Shown piece after piece: positions 44,601 to 51,895 of a stretch of 64,000 nucleotides of DNA. Where the stretch lies: contig JAIEPT010000053.1 in NCBI GenBank assembly GCA_019748295.1, positions 1 through 64,000 of the forward strand, in the 5' to 3' direction. Both the position numbers and the translations under genes were made by a program. Position 1 is the first letter of the stretch, and each line of letters begins with the position of its first letter. Under the pieces are notes generated by a model. The model had not been told where the DNA came from and ran no database searches. It was given only the letters and a program-made list of their open reading frames with translations. This DNA is from Gemmataceae bacterium (lineage in GTDB: Bacteria; Planctomycetota; Planctomycetia; Gemmatales; Gemmataceae).

Positions 44601-45820
44601 AACAGCAACGTCGGCTTGCCGGCGCCCTCGAAACGAGGCCGATGCCAAACGATCGGCCCCGGCTTGCCGAACTCTCGGGCAGCGAGATGAAGGACGACTT
44701 CGGATTGCCCTGGCGCCGGCTTGACGGCCACTCGAAGAGGAGCCGACGAAACCGCGGGCGAATCGAAGGCGTATTGTCGGGTCAGACTTTCCTGATAACC
44801 AGTGCCCGGCGCCGCTCCCCAACTCGCACGGATGTAGTTGCCGACGCCGGATGTTTTCCACAGTTCGTTCTGCCAAGCGATCACGTAGGCTGCGAGTGCG
44901 GCTGCGTCTTTTTCGGATGAACCACGCCACTTCGCGCGGATCGAATCGAGCGGCTCCGAAGGCGTTGCGTCGTTCAGCGTCCGCCAAAGAATGCCGAGAT
45001 ACTTCGCGTTCAACTTCTCTTTGGCCGCCGCTTCCTCGAATTTGCCTGCTGCGAGCAATTCCTTATGACGAAGCGTCGCCTGCAGGTACGGCAGCACCGT
45101 CAGTTTGCCGTCCGCTGGCGCGAGTCCGCTGTAGAACTTGCGAAGCTTTGCGGTTCCTTCGTCCGTCCAATCGCGCCGCGTTGTGGAGGGCGAAAAGCGG
45201 ATGCCGTCCGGCAACAGCACCGCATGATCGGCAATGTCTTTCGCGACGCTCATGTACTTGGAAAACAGGGCCGGTGAGATGTCGCTCAGCGATTCGGCCG
45301 CATTCGTGAAACCTTCGCCCCCCGCGCCGTCGGCGGGAAACTCGCGCGTCGGCTTGAGATCGACGCCGGTGAGATCGCGGATGGTGCAGTCGTACTCCGC
45401 GTTGCTGAGCCGGCGGAGCGGAACGCGACCCGGATCGCCGACGCGTGCTTTCGCCTCGGCTTCGAGGAAGCGATGCACCCAATCGAGCAGTTGCTTCTTC
45501 TGCGCTTCCGTCGGCTGCGGCTTCCCCTTGGGCGGCATCTCGCCGGTTTCGATCTGCTCGATCATTCCTTGCCAGGGCTTCACATCCTTGCGCAGGTCGC
45601 CGAGCGCGGCAAAGCGCTGGAGGTCGAGACTTCCCTTCTTTGCTTTGGTCGAATGGCAGTCGAGGCAGTATTGCTTGAGCAGCGGTTGCACGACCTTGGC
45701 GAACTCGGCCGAGCGATCGGCGGAGGCCGGCGGCTCCTGGGCTCCAACCAGCCAGGCGACGCAAAGAACCATGAACGGCAGCGAAACAACGCTGAGCCAG
45801 CGGAGAGAGAAGGCCTGCAT
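41675..45820 (-). CDS. DUF1587/DUF1592/DUF1588/DUF1585 exported cytochrome
   Basis: A 1381-residue exported protein. After a signal peptide (to about AQEPP), a planctomycete cytochrome domain carries C52LDCH56. DUF1587 follows (VPLRRLSNAEYDCTIRDLTG). Then comes an insert of about 500 residues containing a CBM-like jelly-roll (PPILGWVKKGVDLPVVLANS; HAHPACGNGVAWRLEHRAG). The C-terminal half holds DUF1595/DUF1592 (FLLYFL-type helices in SRLSYFLWSSMPDDELRTLA), DUF1588 with a second CASCH motif (CASCHVRIDPFGFAFEKFDP), and DUF1585 (RLFCQRLLGYALGRGTTLSD). Such proteins usually run to about 800 residues without the insert. Role unknown; polymer degradation linked to electron transfer is a common proposal. 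Partner: the DUF1552 gene, two genes downstream. Confidence 0.9.
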   Translation of the reverse strand: MQAFSLRWLSVVSLPFMVLCVAWLVGAQEPPASADRSAEFAKVVQPLLKQYCLDCHSTKAKKGSLDLQRFAALGDLRKDVKPWQGMIEQIETGEMPPKGKPQPTEAQKKQLLDWVHRFLEAEAKARVGDPGRVPLRRLSNAEYDCTIRDLTGVDLKPTREFPADGAGGEGFTNAAESLSDISPALFSKYMSVAKDIADHAVLLPDGIRFSPSTTRRDWTDEGTAKLRKFYSGLAPADGKLTVLPYLQATLRHKELLAAGKFEEAAAKEKLNAKYLGILWRTLNDATPSEPLDSIRAKWRGSSEKDAAALAAYVIAWQNELWKTSGVGNYIRASWGAAPGTGYQESLTRQYAFDSPAVSSAPLRVAVKPAPGQSEVVLHLAAREFGKPGPIVWHRPRFEGAGKPTLLLRDYADFGPSFEVDHRTAFIDAAKYLAAVSQLAGGKNSPDAIAAEQGLDTAFLRQWVKLLDLPTSFGAVASARKAAPLTLLDQKTGPNPNHPPILGWVKKGVDLPVVLANSSDKTLQIPGRVSGWTVGVHPTPQEFVAVAWKSPIDGTVRIDARVFHAHPACGNGVAWRLEHRAGDRATLLGEGSLDLGKDVKVPPRSLKVAKGDLVVLAVDPRDGEHTCDMTEIWLTIADEGNPNRVWDLGKDVSSDIQAANPHADKHGNAEVWQFVRGPSAKAGVAPKAATIPPNSILGRWRTAAASPERKAEADALAKDVAKVLSGPRPSEKDADRPLYDRLVAVDSPLFAGIEVAKIAKHTTNAAFGLPKDRFAEPERDSLAASSDATVEVRLPAALFVGREFVVDARLPGEAGNRLVRVRAATNAPDAATRWDGPLLGSSENPAYKRLVAGHAEFRKVFPLFASFPQVVPTDEVVTLKMFHREDEPLIRMFLNEEQTRELDGLWKEQRFISRQPVAEYDYLPQFMGFTTQDTPKAFQQFFIDRKPQFKNRADEFQQEEAAAIPKHLDALLAFAEKAYRRPLAEKEKAELRTLYATISKKGAAHDEAFRGVLARVLVSPAFLFRIERAPQGKEPAAISDQELASRLSYFLWSSMPDDELRTLATAGKLSDPKTLEAQTQRMLKDRKTRSLAIEFGTQWIHVRGIDELKEKNEKLFPTFDAKLRKDIYEEAILFFQDLFAEDRPVANVLEADYAFLNESLAKHYGIPGVAGSQWRKVDGIRKQGRGGILAMASVHAKQSGASRTSPVLRGNWVVETLLGEKLPRPPANVPILPDVEGGTDKLTTRQMVERHVNDASCASCHVRIDPFGFAFEKFDPIGRMRTAEAGGLPIDAKAKLRDGTTFEGIDGLRDYLMTKKKDVIVRLFCQRLLGYALGRGTTLSDTALIDEMAAALNKQEGRVSAAVLTIVRSPQFRKIRGADHED

Positions 45821-45952
45821 CCGGTAGGACCTCGATGGCGATGGCGCGAAACGCGCTCAAGGCGGGATGCAGTGAGAATAGCGGATATCCTCGGACTTCG
45901 CACCGAAAAAACCGGCTCGCTTCCCATGCGGTTCAAGCCGGGCGAAGCGTGG

Positions 45953-46336
45953 TCAACGACGTGGGGCTCCCGTCGCCTTCTCGGCGTCCGTCGGCCAAAT
46001 CCAGCGGTCCGCGTAAATCCAGATGATGCGCGAGTAGCGAGCGACTGCCGGGGCGAAGGGAGCGAAGAGCACAATCGCGCCGAGCACGATCCAGCTCAAA
46101 TCGACCTCGGGCCAAATGAAACTGCCGGCGAGAGTGAGGAGCCCCATGAGGACGCTGGCGAGGGCGTAGCTGACGTACATGGAGCCGACGAAGTAACCGA
46201 CTTCGCGGGCGAACACTTCGCCGCATTGCGGGCAGGCGTCGTGCATGTCCATGCCGCGGCGATAGATTGGGCCGATGCGGCACTGAGGGCATCTTTGCAG
46301 GAGGATATCGCGAATGGAGCGGAAGAAGCGGAGCAT
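45953..46336 (-). CDS. DUF983 membrane protein
   Basis: A 127-residue DUF983 protein. A zinc-ribbon-like N-terminus (RCPQCRIGPIYRRGMDMHDA followed by CPQCGEVF) precedes two transmembrane helices (YFVGSMYVSYALASVLMGLL; LSWIVLGAIVLFAPFAPAVA). The function is unknown. The ATG at 46336 is chosen; a GTG at 46348 would add four residues. Confidence 0.88.
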   Translation of the reverse strand: MLRFFRSIRDILLQRCPQCRIGPIYRRGMDMHDACPQCGEVFAREVGYFVGSMYVSYALASVLMGLLTLAGSFIWPEVDLSWIVLGAIVLFAPFAPAVARYSRIIWIYADRWIWPTDAEKATGAPRR

Positions 46337-46438
46337 GGCGGGCCCCACAAGCGGACGCCAGGAGACGTCTTTATGCCATTGTATGCGAGCCGGATTAGCC
46401 TTAACGCGGCTTCTACATGAGTCTGATTGAACCGGTCA

Positions 46439-46840
46439 TCAGGATCGGTTCTCAAGCCGAGCAAATGCAACGATCCATGGAATGGCAACGACAACGCCAA
46501 AGGCGAGAGAAATAAACGCCCACTGAACGAATCGCAAGAGTGTCCGCTCGCGAAAAGGCATCCGAATAGCAATGATAATGAGCAGAGTAGCCGCCAAAAA
46601 GGCCCCTATCATCCACCAGACGATAACGCCGGCAAACCAAGGCTCGATAGCGACAAGAACATCGACAGGGGACAGGAGCGACGGGGGAGCTTTTGTGGGG
46701 CTGGGAATGCTTGACACAGGCCGGGATGGATTCGCGGCGTCCGATGGGAGTTGGGACGACAGAAACCATGAAAAAAGCAATAGCGGCGCGAAACTGCCGA
46801 TGATTGTCGCCAAACAACGCGTAAGGCGCAATTTCCACAT
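46439..46840 (-). CDS. Small hypothetical membrane protein
   Basis: A 133-residue protein with about three predicted transmembrane helices: residues 10-28, 68-92 and 103-126, the last two joined by MPFRERTLLRF. A Pro/Ser-rich loop (about 30-58) lies between the first two. No family recognised. The codon use and GC content look slightly lower than those of the neighbours. It is a plausible real gene because of the clear membrane pattern and the absence of a competing frame. Confidence 0.6.
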   Translation of the reverse strand: MWKLRLTRCLATIIGSFAPLLLFSWFLSSQLPSDAANPSRPVSSIPSPTKAPPSLLSPVDVLVAIEPWFAGVIVWWMIGAFLAATLLIIIAIRMPFRERTLLRFVQWAFISLAFGVVVAIPWIVAFARLENRS

Positions 46841-46903
46841 AATGACGCAATTTCCTTGTAAACACTTCGCGGAGAGATCCGTTGTCGCGAAACGCCAAAG
46901 CGG

Positions 46904-47746
46904 TCACTTCGCGAGGATGGTGATGCCGTAGCGGTCGGCGAGTTGGACGACTTCCTTCTCGTCGATGATGATCGTCTTGTCCGCTTCGACGGCAAGGACG
47001 ACGCCGCCGGAGGTCTTCATGTTCTCGATCGTTTTGACGCCGATGGTGGGGACGTCGAAACGCATGTCTTGCTGCGGCTTCGCGACCTTCACGACGGTAA
47101 ATCCGCCGCGGGGGCAGAGCGTGCCGGCGCGGAGGATGGCCTGATCCGTTCCTTCGATCGCCTCGACGGCGAGGACGGCCTTCTCCTTCACCATCACGCT
47201 TTGGCCGACGTCGAGCCGGCCCATTTCCTTCGCGAGCATCCAGCCGAAATCGATGTCTTCCGACTCGGCGGTCGAGGGGGCCCGTCGCGTATGCAATCCA
47301 GCTTTCACGAGCAACTCCGGACAGAAATCCAGGGCCGAGGCGAAATCGAGCCCGTCCATTCTGAATTCTTCGATCACTCCCAGGAGAATCGAGTCGTCCT
47401 TATTGTCCCGCCGAGTGCGGCGAAACCAGAAGCGGATCATTCGCCAATCGGGCAGAAGACGAAGCCACCGCATTGGGGTGTTCATCTTTACCTTGTGAAC
47501 CTTGCCCGCCATCACGACCTGCTTGCAACCCGCCTTCTTGAAGCACCGGATCATCCGGCCCAACTTGGCGAGGCCCGCCCAGTGAAATCGGTCCACCAGC
47601 GGAACAAGGTCCGGCGACGCTTCGTCATGGATGCCGACGCAAACGACGGGCAACCCGAGCTGCTTTGCTTTTTCCGCGAATGCGATCGGGAAACGCCCGC
47701 CGCCCGCGAGCAATCCGATCGGTGGTGGTTTGGACTGGATAGACAT
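46904..47746 (-). CDS. lpxI: UDP-2,3-diacylglucosamine pyrophosphatase LpxI
   Basis: A 280-residue LpxI (formerly DUF1009). Key blocks: PIGLLAGGGRFPIAFAEKAK at the start, GLAKLGRMIRCFKKAGCKQV, DDSILLGVIEEF, and in the C-terminal domain VKEKAVLAVEAIEGTDQAIL and FTVVKVAKPQQDMRFDVPTI. It hydrolyses UDP-2,3-diacylglucosamine to lipid X in lipid A synthesis, using a mechanism different from LpxH. It is on the same strand as lpxD, with about 145 bases between them that hold an AT-rich repeat. Confidence 0.93.
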   Translation of the reverse strand: MSIQSKPPPIGLLAGGGRFPIAFAEKAKQLGLPVVCVGIHDEASPDLVPLVDRFHWAGLAKLGRMIRCFKKAGCKQVVMAGKVHKVKMNTPMRWLRLLPDWRMIRFWFRRTRRDNKDDSILLGVIEEFRMDGLDFASALDFCPELLVKAGLHTRRAPSTAESEDIDFGWMLAKEMGRLDVGQSVMVKEKAVLAVEAIEGTDQAILRAGTLCPRGGFTVVKVAKPQQDMRFDVPTIGVKTIENMKTSGGVVLAVEADKTIIIDEKEVVQLADRYGITILAK

Positions 47747-47751
47747 AGGTA

Positions 47752-47885
47752 AATTTCAAATTGCAAATTTCAGATTGCAAATTGATCGGAGATTCCTGTT
47801 TGCAGCATTGCTCGGTTTTCGGCCCATTCCTCAATTTGCAATCTGAAATTTGCAATTTGCAATTTGCAATTTGCAATTTGAAATT
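47752..47885. repeat. AT-rich iterated TTTGCAA inverted repeat
   Basis: Short units (ATTTGCA) are iterated: the left arm contains CAAATTTCAGATTGCAAATT, and its complement recurs on the right, followed by four or more extra TTTGCAA copies (47852-47880). The AT-rich composition is unusual here. The element lies in the lpxD-lpxI spacer. Confidence 0.85.
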
Positions 47886-47890
47886 CGGGC

Positions 47891-48946
47891 TTACCCCTCT
47901 TCCTTTTCGATGTCCATGCCAAGCTGTTGCTTGATCTTGCGGATGTCTTTCCGCATCTCAGGAAGTTTCTCTAGGCTTATCAAAATGCGTTTTTGATCGC
48001 GCTCGGGCGTTGCCGGAGCGCCAAGGGTGCGTTGGCCGGCGGGGATGTCCTTTGTCACGCCCGCCTTGGCGCCGATCACGGCCTTCTCGCCGATATGCAC
48101 ATGGTCAGTGATGCCGACCTGCCCCGCGATGACCACATAGTCGCCCGTGCTGCTGGAGCCGGCGATGCCCATCTGGCTGATGAGCAGGTTGTGTTTGCCG
48201 ATGTTGCAGTTGTGGGCGATCTGCACGAGGTTGTCGATCTTGGTCCCTTCGCCGATGCGGGTCGCCTGAAAGGCGCCGCGGTCGATCGTCGTGCAGGAGC
48301 CGATTTCGACGTCGTTGCCGACTTCGACGGCGCCCAATTGGGCGACCTTCACATGCTTGCCGTTTCGAAATCGGTATCCGAAACCATCAGCGCCGAGAAC
48401 GGTATTTGCATGAACGATGACGCGGTCGCCGAGGACGACGCCTTCATACAGGACGGCGTTCGGATAGATGACGACGTCGTCACCCAGCTTGCAATTCGGC
48501 CCAATCACGGCGCCCGGATGAATGCGGCAACGAGCCCCGACGATGCAATGCTCGCCAATGGCCGCGAACGGCCCAATGCTCGGATCAGCGCCGACTTGGG
48601 CGGAAGGATGAACGGCCGCGCGGGGGTCGATCCCCATGGGTGTCAGTTCCGGTTTGTTCTGCAGTTTCTTGACGATGGCGACGAAAGCGGCGAGCGGGTC
48701 TTTCGCCTGGATCAGCGTCCTGCCTTCAATGGGAATGTTCGGCGAGACGACGATGACGGATGCTTGAGAGGCGAGGAGTTGGGGAAGGTATTTGTCGTGT
48801 TCCAGAAAGGAGATGTCCCCTTCCCGAGCCTCCGCCAGCGTGCGGGCATGAAGGACGAGGCGTTCGCCGTCGCCGACGACCTGTCCTTGAACCAGGTCCG
48901 CCAATTGCCGAACGGTGAAGCTCACTGGATTCCCTTCTCCTGTCAT
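47891..48946 (-). CDS. lpxD: UDP-3-O-acylglucosamine N-acyltransferase LpxD
   Basis: A 351-residue LpxD. An N-terminal uridine-binding domain (FTVRQLADLVQG; SFLEHDKYLPQL) leads into the left-handed parallel beta-helix of hexapeptide repeats (IGPFAAIGEHCIVGARCRIH and onward). The catalytic histidine is H245 in DNLVQIAHNCNIG. A C-terminal helix (MRKDIRKIKQQLG) follows. It adds the second acyl chain to UDP-3-O-acylglucosamine in lipid A synthesis. It is upstream of lpxI on the same strand. Other lpx genes are not in the window. Confidence 0.94.
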   Translation of the reverse strand: MTGEGNPVSFTVRQLADLVQGQVVGDGERLVLHARTLAEAREGDISFLEHDKYLPQLLASQASVIVVSPNIPIEGRTLIQAKDPLAAFVAIVKKLQNKPELTPMGIDPRAAVHPSAQVGADPSIGPFAAIGEHCIVGARCRIHPGAVIGPNCKLGDDVVIYPNAVLYEGVVLGDRVIVHANTVLGADGFGYRFRNGKHVKVAQLGAVEVGNDVEIGSCTTIDRGAFQATRIGEGTKIDNLVQIAHNCNIGKHNLLISQMGIAGSSSTGDYVVIAGQVGITDHVHIGEKAVIGAKAGVTKDIPAGQRTLGAPATPERDQKRILISLEKLPEMRKDIRKIKQQLGMDIEKEEG

Positions 48947-49016
48947 TCGTCGCCGTGGCGGATATTAGACAAATCAGGCAAACGGAGCAAGCGAAGTTGG
49001 CTCCGCCACGCCGCCG

Positions 49017-49105
49017 GTTAGCCGCGACGCACAGCGGAGCGCGGACTTGGCGTCTCGCGATTGCGCGGCACGCAGTCCGCGCTCCGCGGCGCGGCGCGGC
49101 TAACC
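49017..49105. repeat. Palindromic repeat family F, copy 2
   Basis: GGTTAGCCGCGACGCACAGC and further bases face their complement (ending GCGCGGCTAACC) between the lpxD start and the FTR-like gene's stop. Confidence 0.87.
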
Positions 49106-49109
49106 GACT

Positions 49110-49514
49110 TCACTTCGCCAAGTCGCGTGATTCCCGTCCCTTGTCCGGCGTGGGGTCTTTGACGACGCCATACACCTGGCGCCCTTCGTGGTCCTCGGGC
49201 AGATACTCGGTGATCGGCATCCCCTCGGGCGTGACGAACAGCAGGCAGTGGCAATACTTCCACTGCTTCATCTCATCGCACGCGCAGATCCAACGCCGGC
49301 CATGCTCGCGAAGCTCCGCTTCCTTGTCCGGATAGAAATTGCACGGACAGAGCGGTCGGCCGCATTCTTCGGTGTTCGCCGCAAGACCAAGGACGACGGC
49401 CTTGGTGACTTCGGCGTCCGGATGGCCGACGGTACCACTCTTCTCCCAATACTTCTCGACGTAGCGGCGCATCTTCTCGATCGTTGCTTGCTGCGGTTCG
49501 GGGCGCTTCGCCAT
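49110..49514 (-). CDS. Ferredoxin:thioredoxin reductase catalytic-chain-like protein
   Basis: A 134-residue protein with the full cysteine pattern of the FTR catalytic subunit: C56PC58, C77AC79 and C88HC90, plus C51. In the known enzyme four of these bind a [4Fe-4S] cluster and two form the active disulfide. Spacing between the second and third pairs is as in cyanobacterial FTR, and between the first and second it is two residues longer. FTR reduces thioredoxin with electrons from ferredoxin. A separate variable subunit is not seen. Start from the ATG at 49514. Confidence 0.87.
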   Translation of the reverse strand: MAKRPEPQQATIEKMRRYVEKYWEKSGTVGHPDAEVTKAVVLGLAANTEECGRPLCPCNFYPDKEAELREHGRRWICACDEMKQWKYCHCLLFVTPEGMPITEYLPEDHEGRQVYGVVKDPTPDKGRESRDLAK

Positions 49515-49683
49515 GGGGGCGGTCCTTGCTCAAAAGTCACGTGTCGGCGGTGCTGTTATTGTGCGAAGCGAAGGAACGCGCGGCGAGCAAGTCCGACGGC
49601 GATTCCCCTTCGTTCCGATCCCTCTCCCTTTGGGAGGATCGTGCACCTTCGACTTAAGTCCTCTTGAAAATAGGCTTCTCAAA

Positions 49684-49740
49684 CCAACCCGAAGCGTCAG
49701 CGAGGGAAGGCTTTGACCTCGCTGACGCTTCGGGTTAGTG
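49684..49740. repeat. Palindromic repeat family A, copy 2
   Basis: ACCCGAAGCGTCAGCGAGG and its complement around a short loop, in the gap before the TolC-type gene. Same element as at 1308-1370. Confidence 0.87.
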
Positions 49741-49868
49741 CAAAAACTCCCGCACCTCAATGCCCCCGCAAAGTCGGCACGCGCGGCATTTCCGGTCAAC
49801 TTTCGCCATCCTTCCAACCGATTGAGGGGAAGTCGAACGCGAGTCTTCGCACCGGAGATGGCGGCCCC

Positions 49869-51608
49869 ATGGATCGAGAACGCCCAGTTCGGTTCGCCTC
49901 TTTGCGTCGCTGGGCATGTGCCGCGGCGTTCTGGGCGGGTACGGCGTCAGGCCAGGAACCGACGATTCTGCCTGCGCTGGTCGTCCCTTCGACTCAACCT
50001 GCGCCTCCCATCTTTACCCCGTTGCCCCTTCCGCCGTCGCAACCGCGGCTTGGAATGAAAGCGATCGTAGAGACTTCCGAACCCGATACGCCCCCGATGC
50101 AACCGCAAACGCTGCCCGAACCGAAAACCGTGACGTCCAACCCAGGCACGCCCACGTATCTGGTGCCGCCGACCATTGTTCCTCGCCCCATTCCCAATCC
50201 GCGAATTCAGGGCCCGGTGGACGCCAAGCCAGTGTCGAGGCCGATCCATCGCCCGCTGGGCGCCTCGCAACCTCCCGCCATGCGGCCCGTGGCCGATCCG
50301 GTTCCCGCGACGGGGCTTTCGCTTGACCTGGTGCTAGGCCTGGCCCGCGATCGCAACGGCCAAATTCGGCTGGCTCGCGAAAAGCTGCAGGAAGCCCAGG
50401 CCCAACACGAGTTGAACACCTCGCGCTGGCTGCCGGACATCCTGGTCGGCCCCAGCTTCTACCGCCACGACGGCGGCATTCAGGACTTCCAGGGCAACCT
50501 GCTGCAATCGAACTTCGGCTCCGTATTCGCCGGGGCGGAAGTCCGCAGCAAGCTCGACTGGCGCGAAGGTCAATTCCGCCGGCTCGAATCGGAACGCCAG
50601 GTCCACCAGCGCCGCGGCGACTTGACCCAAGTCGCCAGCGACAAGCTGCTGGATGCCGCAACCACCTACATCGACCTGCTCGCCGCCCGCACGGCCGAGG
50701 TCGCGAGTTGGCAGATGGAGAAACGGCTCGAAGAACTGCTGGACCAGGCGACGAAGCTCGCCGAGGTCGATCCGGGCGTTCGCATCGAGGCGATTCGCGT
50801 CGAGTCCGAACTCGGCGCTCAGCGGTTGTTCGTCCGCAAGTTCCGCGAAGGAACCCGCAGCGCGGCTTCGAAGGTCCTTTACCTCGTCGGTTCCGATCCG
50901 ACGGGAGAGGTTGCGATTCTCGATCGCCAACTCACGCAGATCGGTCTCGTCGATATTCAGCAACCTTTGCAAGCGATGATCGAACAAGCGCAGCGCAACG
51001 GTCCCGGCGTGCAAGAACTGCACAAAATGCTCACCGTCATCGAATCGACGCGGGCGAAAGTCGGCGGGCCAGGCCGATATCTGCCAAGCCTCGAGATCGT
51101 CGCGGCGGAAGGCGGCTTTGGCGCCGGGCCTGGGACGAATCTTAATTGGGCAAACCGCTTCGACCTGGGCATGAACTTCCGCTGGAACTTGACCGACCTG
51201 CGCAACGCCCATCACCATCAACGGCTCGCCGAGTCCAAGGTGGAACAGGCTCGCCTGAGCTACCAGGACCTCCGCGCGAAGCTGACGTTGGGCGTGCAGG
51301 AAGCGTATGAAACGATGCACAGTTCGCTCGAGCAAATGGACATTGCCGGCAAGCAGATCCACCATGCCGAAGAGACGCTTCGGCTCAGCGAGGAGCGGCT
51401 CAAGATGAACATCAAGGGGCGTTCGCCGAGCGAGGTGCTGCTGGCCCACCGCGCTCTCTTCGGCGCTCGCATGAGCTATCTCAATGCGTTGCGCGACTAC
51501 GACAAGGCGCAGGTTCGGCTGTTCGTGCTGCTAGGAGCGGGCTGCGACACTTGTCGGCAGGAAGTCCCGGCCCCTGCGGCGAGTGAATACATGCTTTTCG
51601 ATCGTTAA
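49869..51608 (+). CDS. TolC-family outer-membrane protein
   Basis: A 579-residue protein. A signal peptide (ending about TASGQEP, residue 28) is followed by a Pro-rich linker (30-150), then the TolC/outer-membrane efflux repeat region: SLDLVLGLARDRNGQIRLAR, later LTLGVQEAYETMHSSLEQMD and AEETLRLSEERLKMNIKGRS. These coiled helices pair to form the periplasmic tunnel. The pro-rich linker is longer than usual for the family. No inner-membrane pump or adaptor gene lies adjacent, so the transporter it serves is unknown. The start at 49869 is set by the signal peptide. Confidence 0.87.
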   Translation: MDRERPVRFASLRRWACAAAFWAGTASGQEPTILPALVVPSTQPAPPIFTPLPLPPSQPRLGMKAIVETSEPDTPPMQPQTLPEPKTVTSNPGTPTYLVPPTIVPRPIPNPRIQGPVDAKPVSRPIHRPLGASQPPAMRPVADPVPATGLSLDLVLGLARDRNGQIRLAREKLQEAQAQHELNTSRWLPDILVGPSFYRHDGGIQDFQGNLLQSNFGSVFAGAEVRSKLDWREGQFRRLESERQVHQRRGDLTQVASDKLLDAATTYIDLLAARTAEVASWQMEKRLEELLDQATKLAEVDPGVRIEAIRVESELGAQRLFVRKFREGTRSAASKVLYLVGSDPTGEVAILDRQLTQIGLVDIQQPLQAMIEQAQRNGPGVQELHKMLTVIESTRAKVGGPGRYLPSLEIVAAEGGFGAGPGTNLNWANRFDLGMNFRWNLTDLRNAHHHQRLAESKVEQARLSYQDLRAKLTLGVQEAYETMHSSLEQMDIAGKQIHHAEETLRLSEERLKMNIKGRSPSEVLLAHRALFGARMSYLNALRDYDKAQVRLFVLLGAGCDTCRQEVPAPAASEYMLFDR

Positions 51609-51637
51609 ACCACTCTAGACCGATTCGCAGATTGCTC

Positions 51638-51851
51638 TGTAGGGAACGCCCTCCGTGGCGTTCCGCCGAACTGGACGCGTCCGAACGACGAAATCCTGTT
51701 TGCAATCGCCGGTCTTCCGCTTGCGGCTTAGCGTTCGCACAAAACCTCGGCTCGCTAAGCCGCAAGCGGGACACAGGCGCCCGAATGTGGGACGACTCCC
51801 TCGGACGCGTCCAGGCCGGCGGAACGCCGCGGAGGGCGGTCCCTGCAAAAC
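51638..51851. repeat. Composite palindrome family D, copy 4
   Basis: Complete form with outer arms TGTAGGGAACGCCCTCCGTG... and complement, middle CTGGACGCGTCC, and the inner hairpin TTCCGCTTGCGGCTTAGCG. It separates two convergent genes. Confidence 0.9.
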
Positions 51852-51895
51852 GCGACGTTGGTCGCCATTTCCATCCGCAAACTGCTATAAGCAAA

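Noticed and set aside
47752-47885. Possible CRISPR-like array because of repeated short units
   Set aside because: The units are only about seven bases, directly iterated and without spacers. No cas gene is near.
49713-49868. N-terminal extension of the TolC-type protein
   Set aside because: It overlaps the family A palindrome and lacks signal-peptide character. The start at 49869 gives a proper signal peptide.
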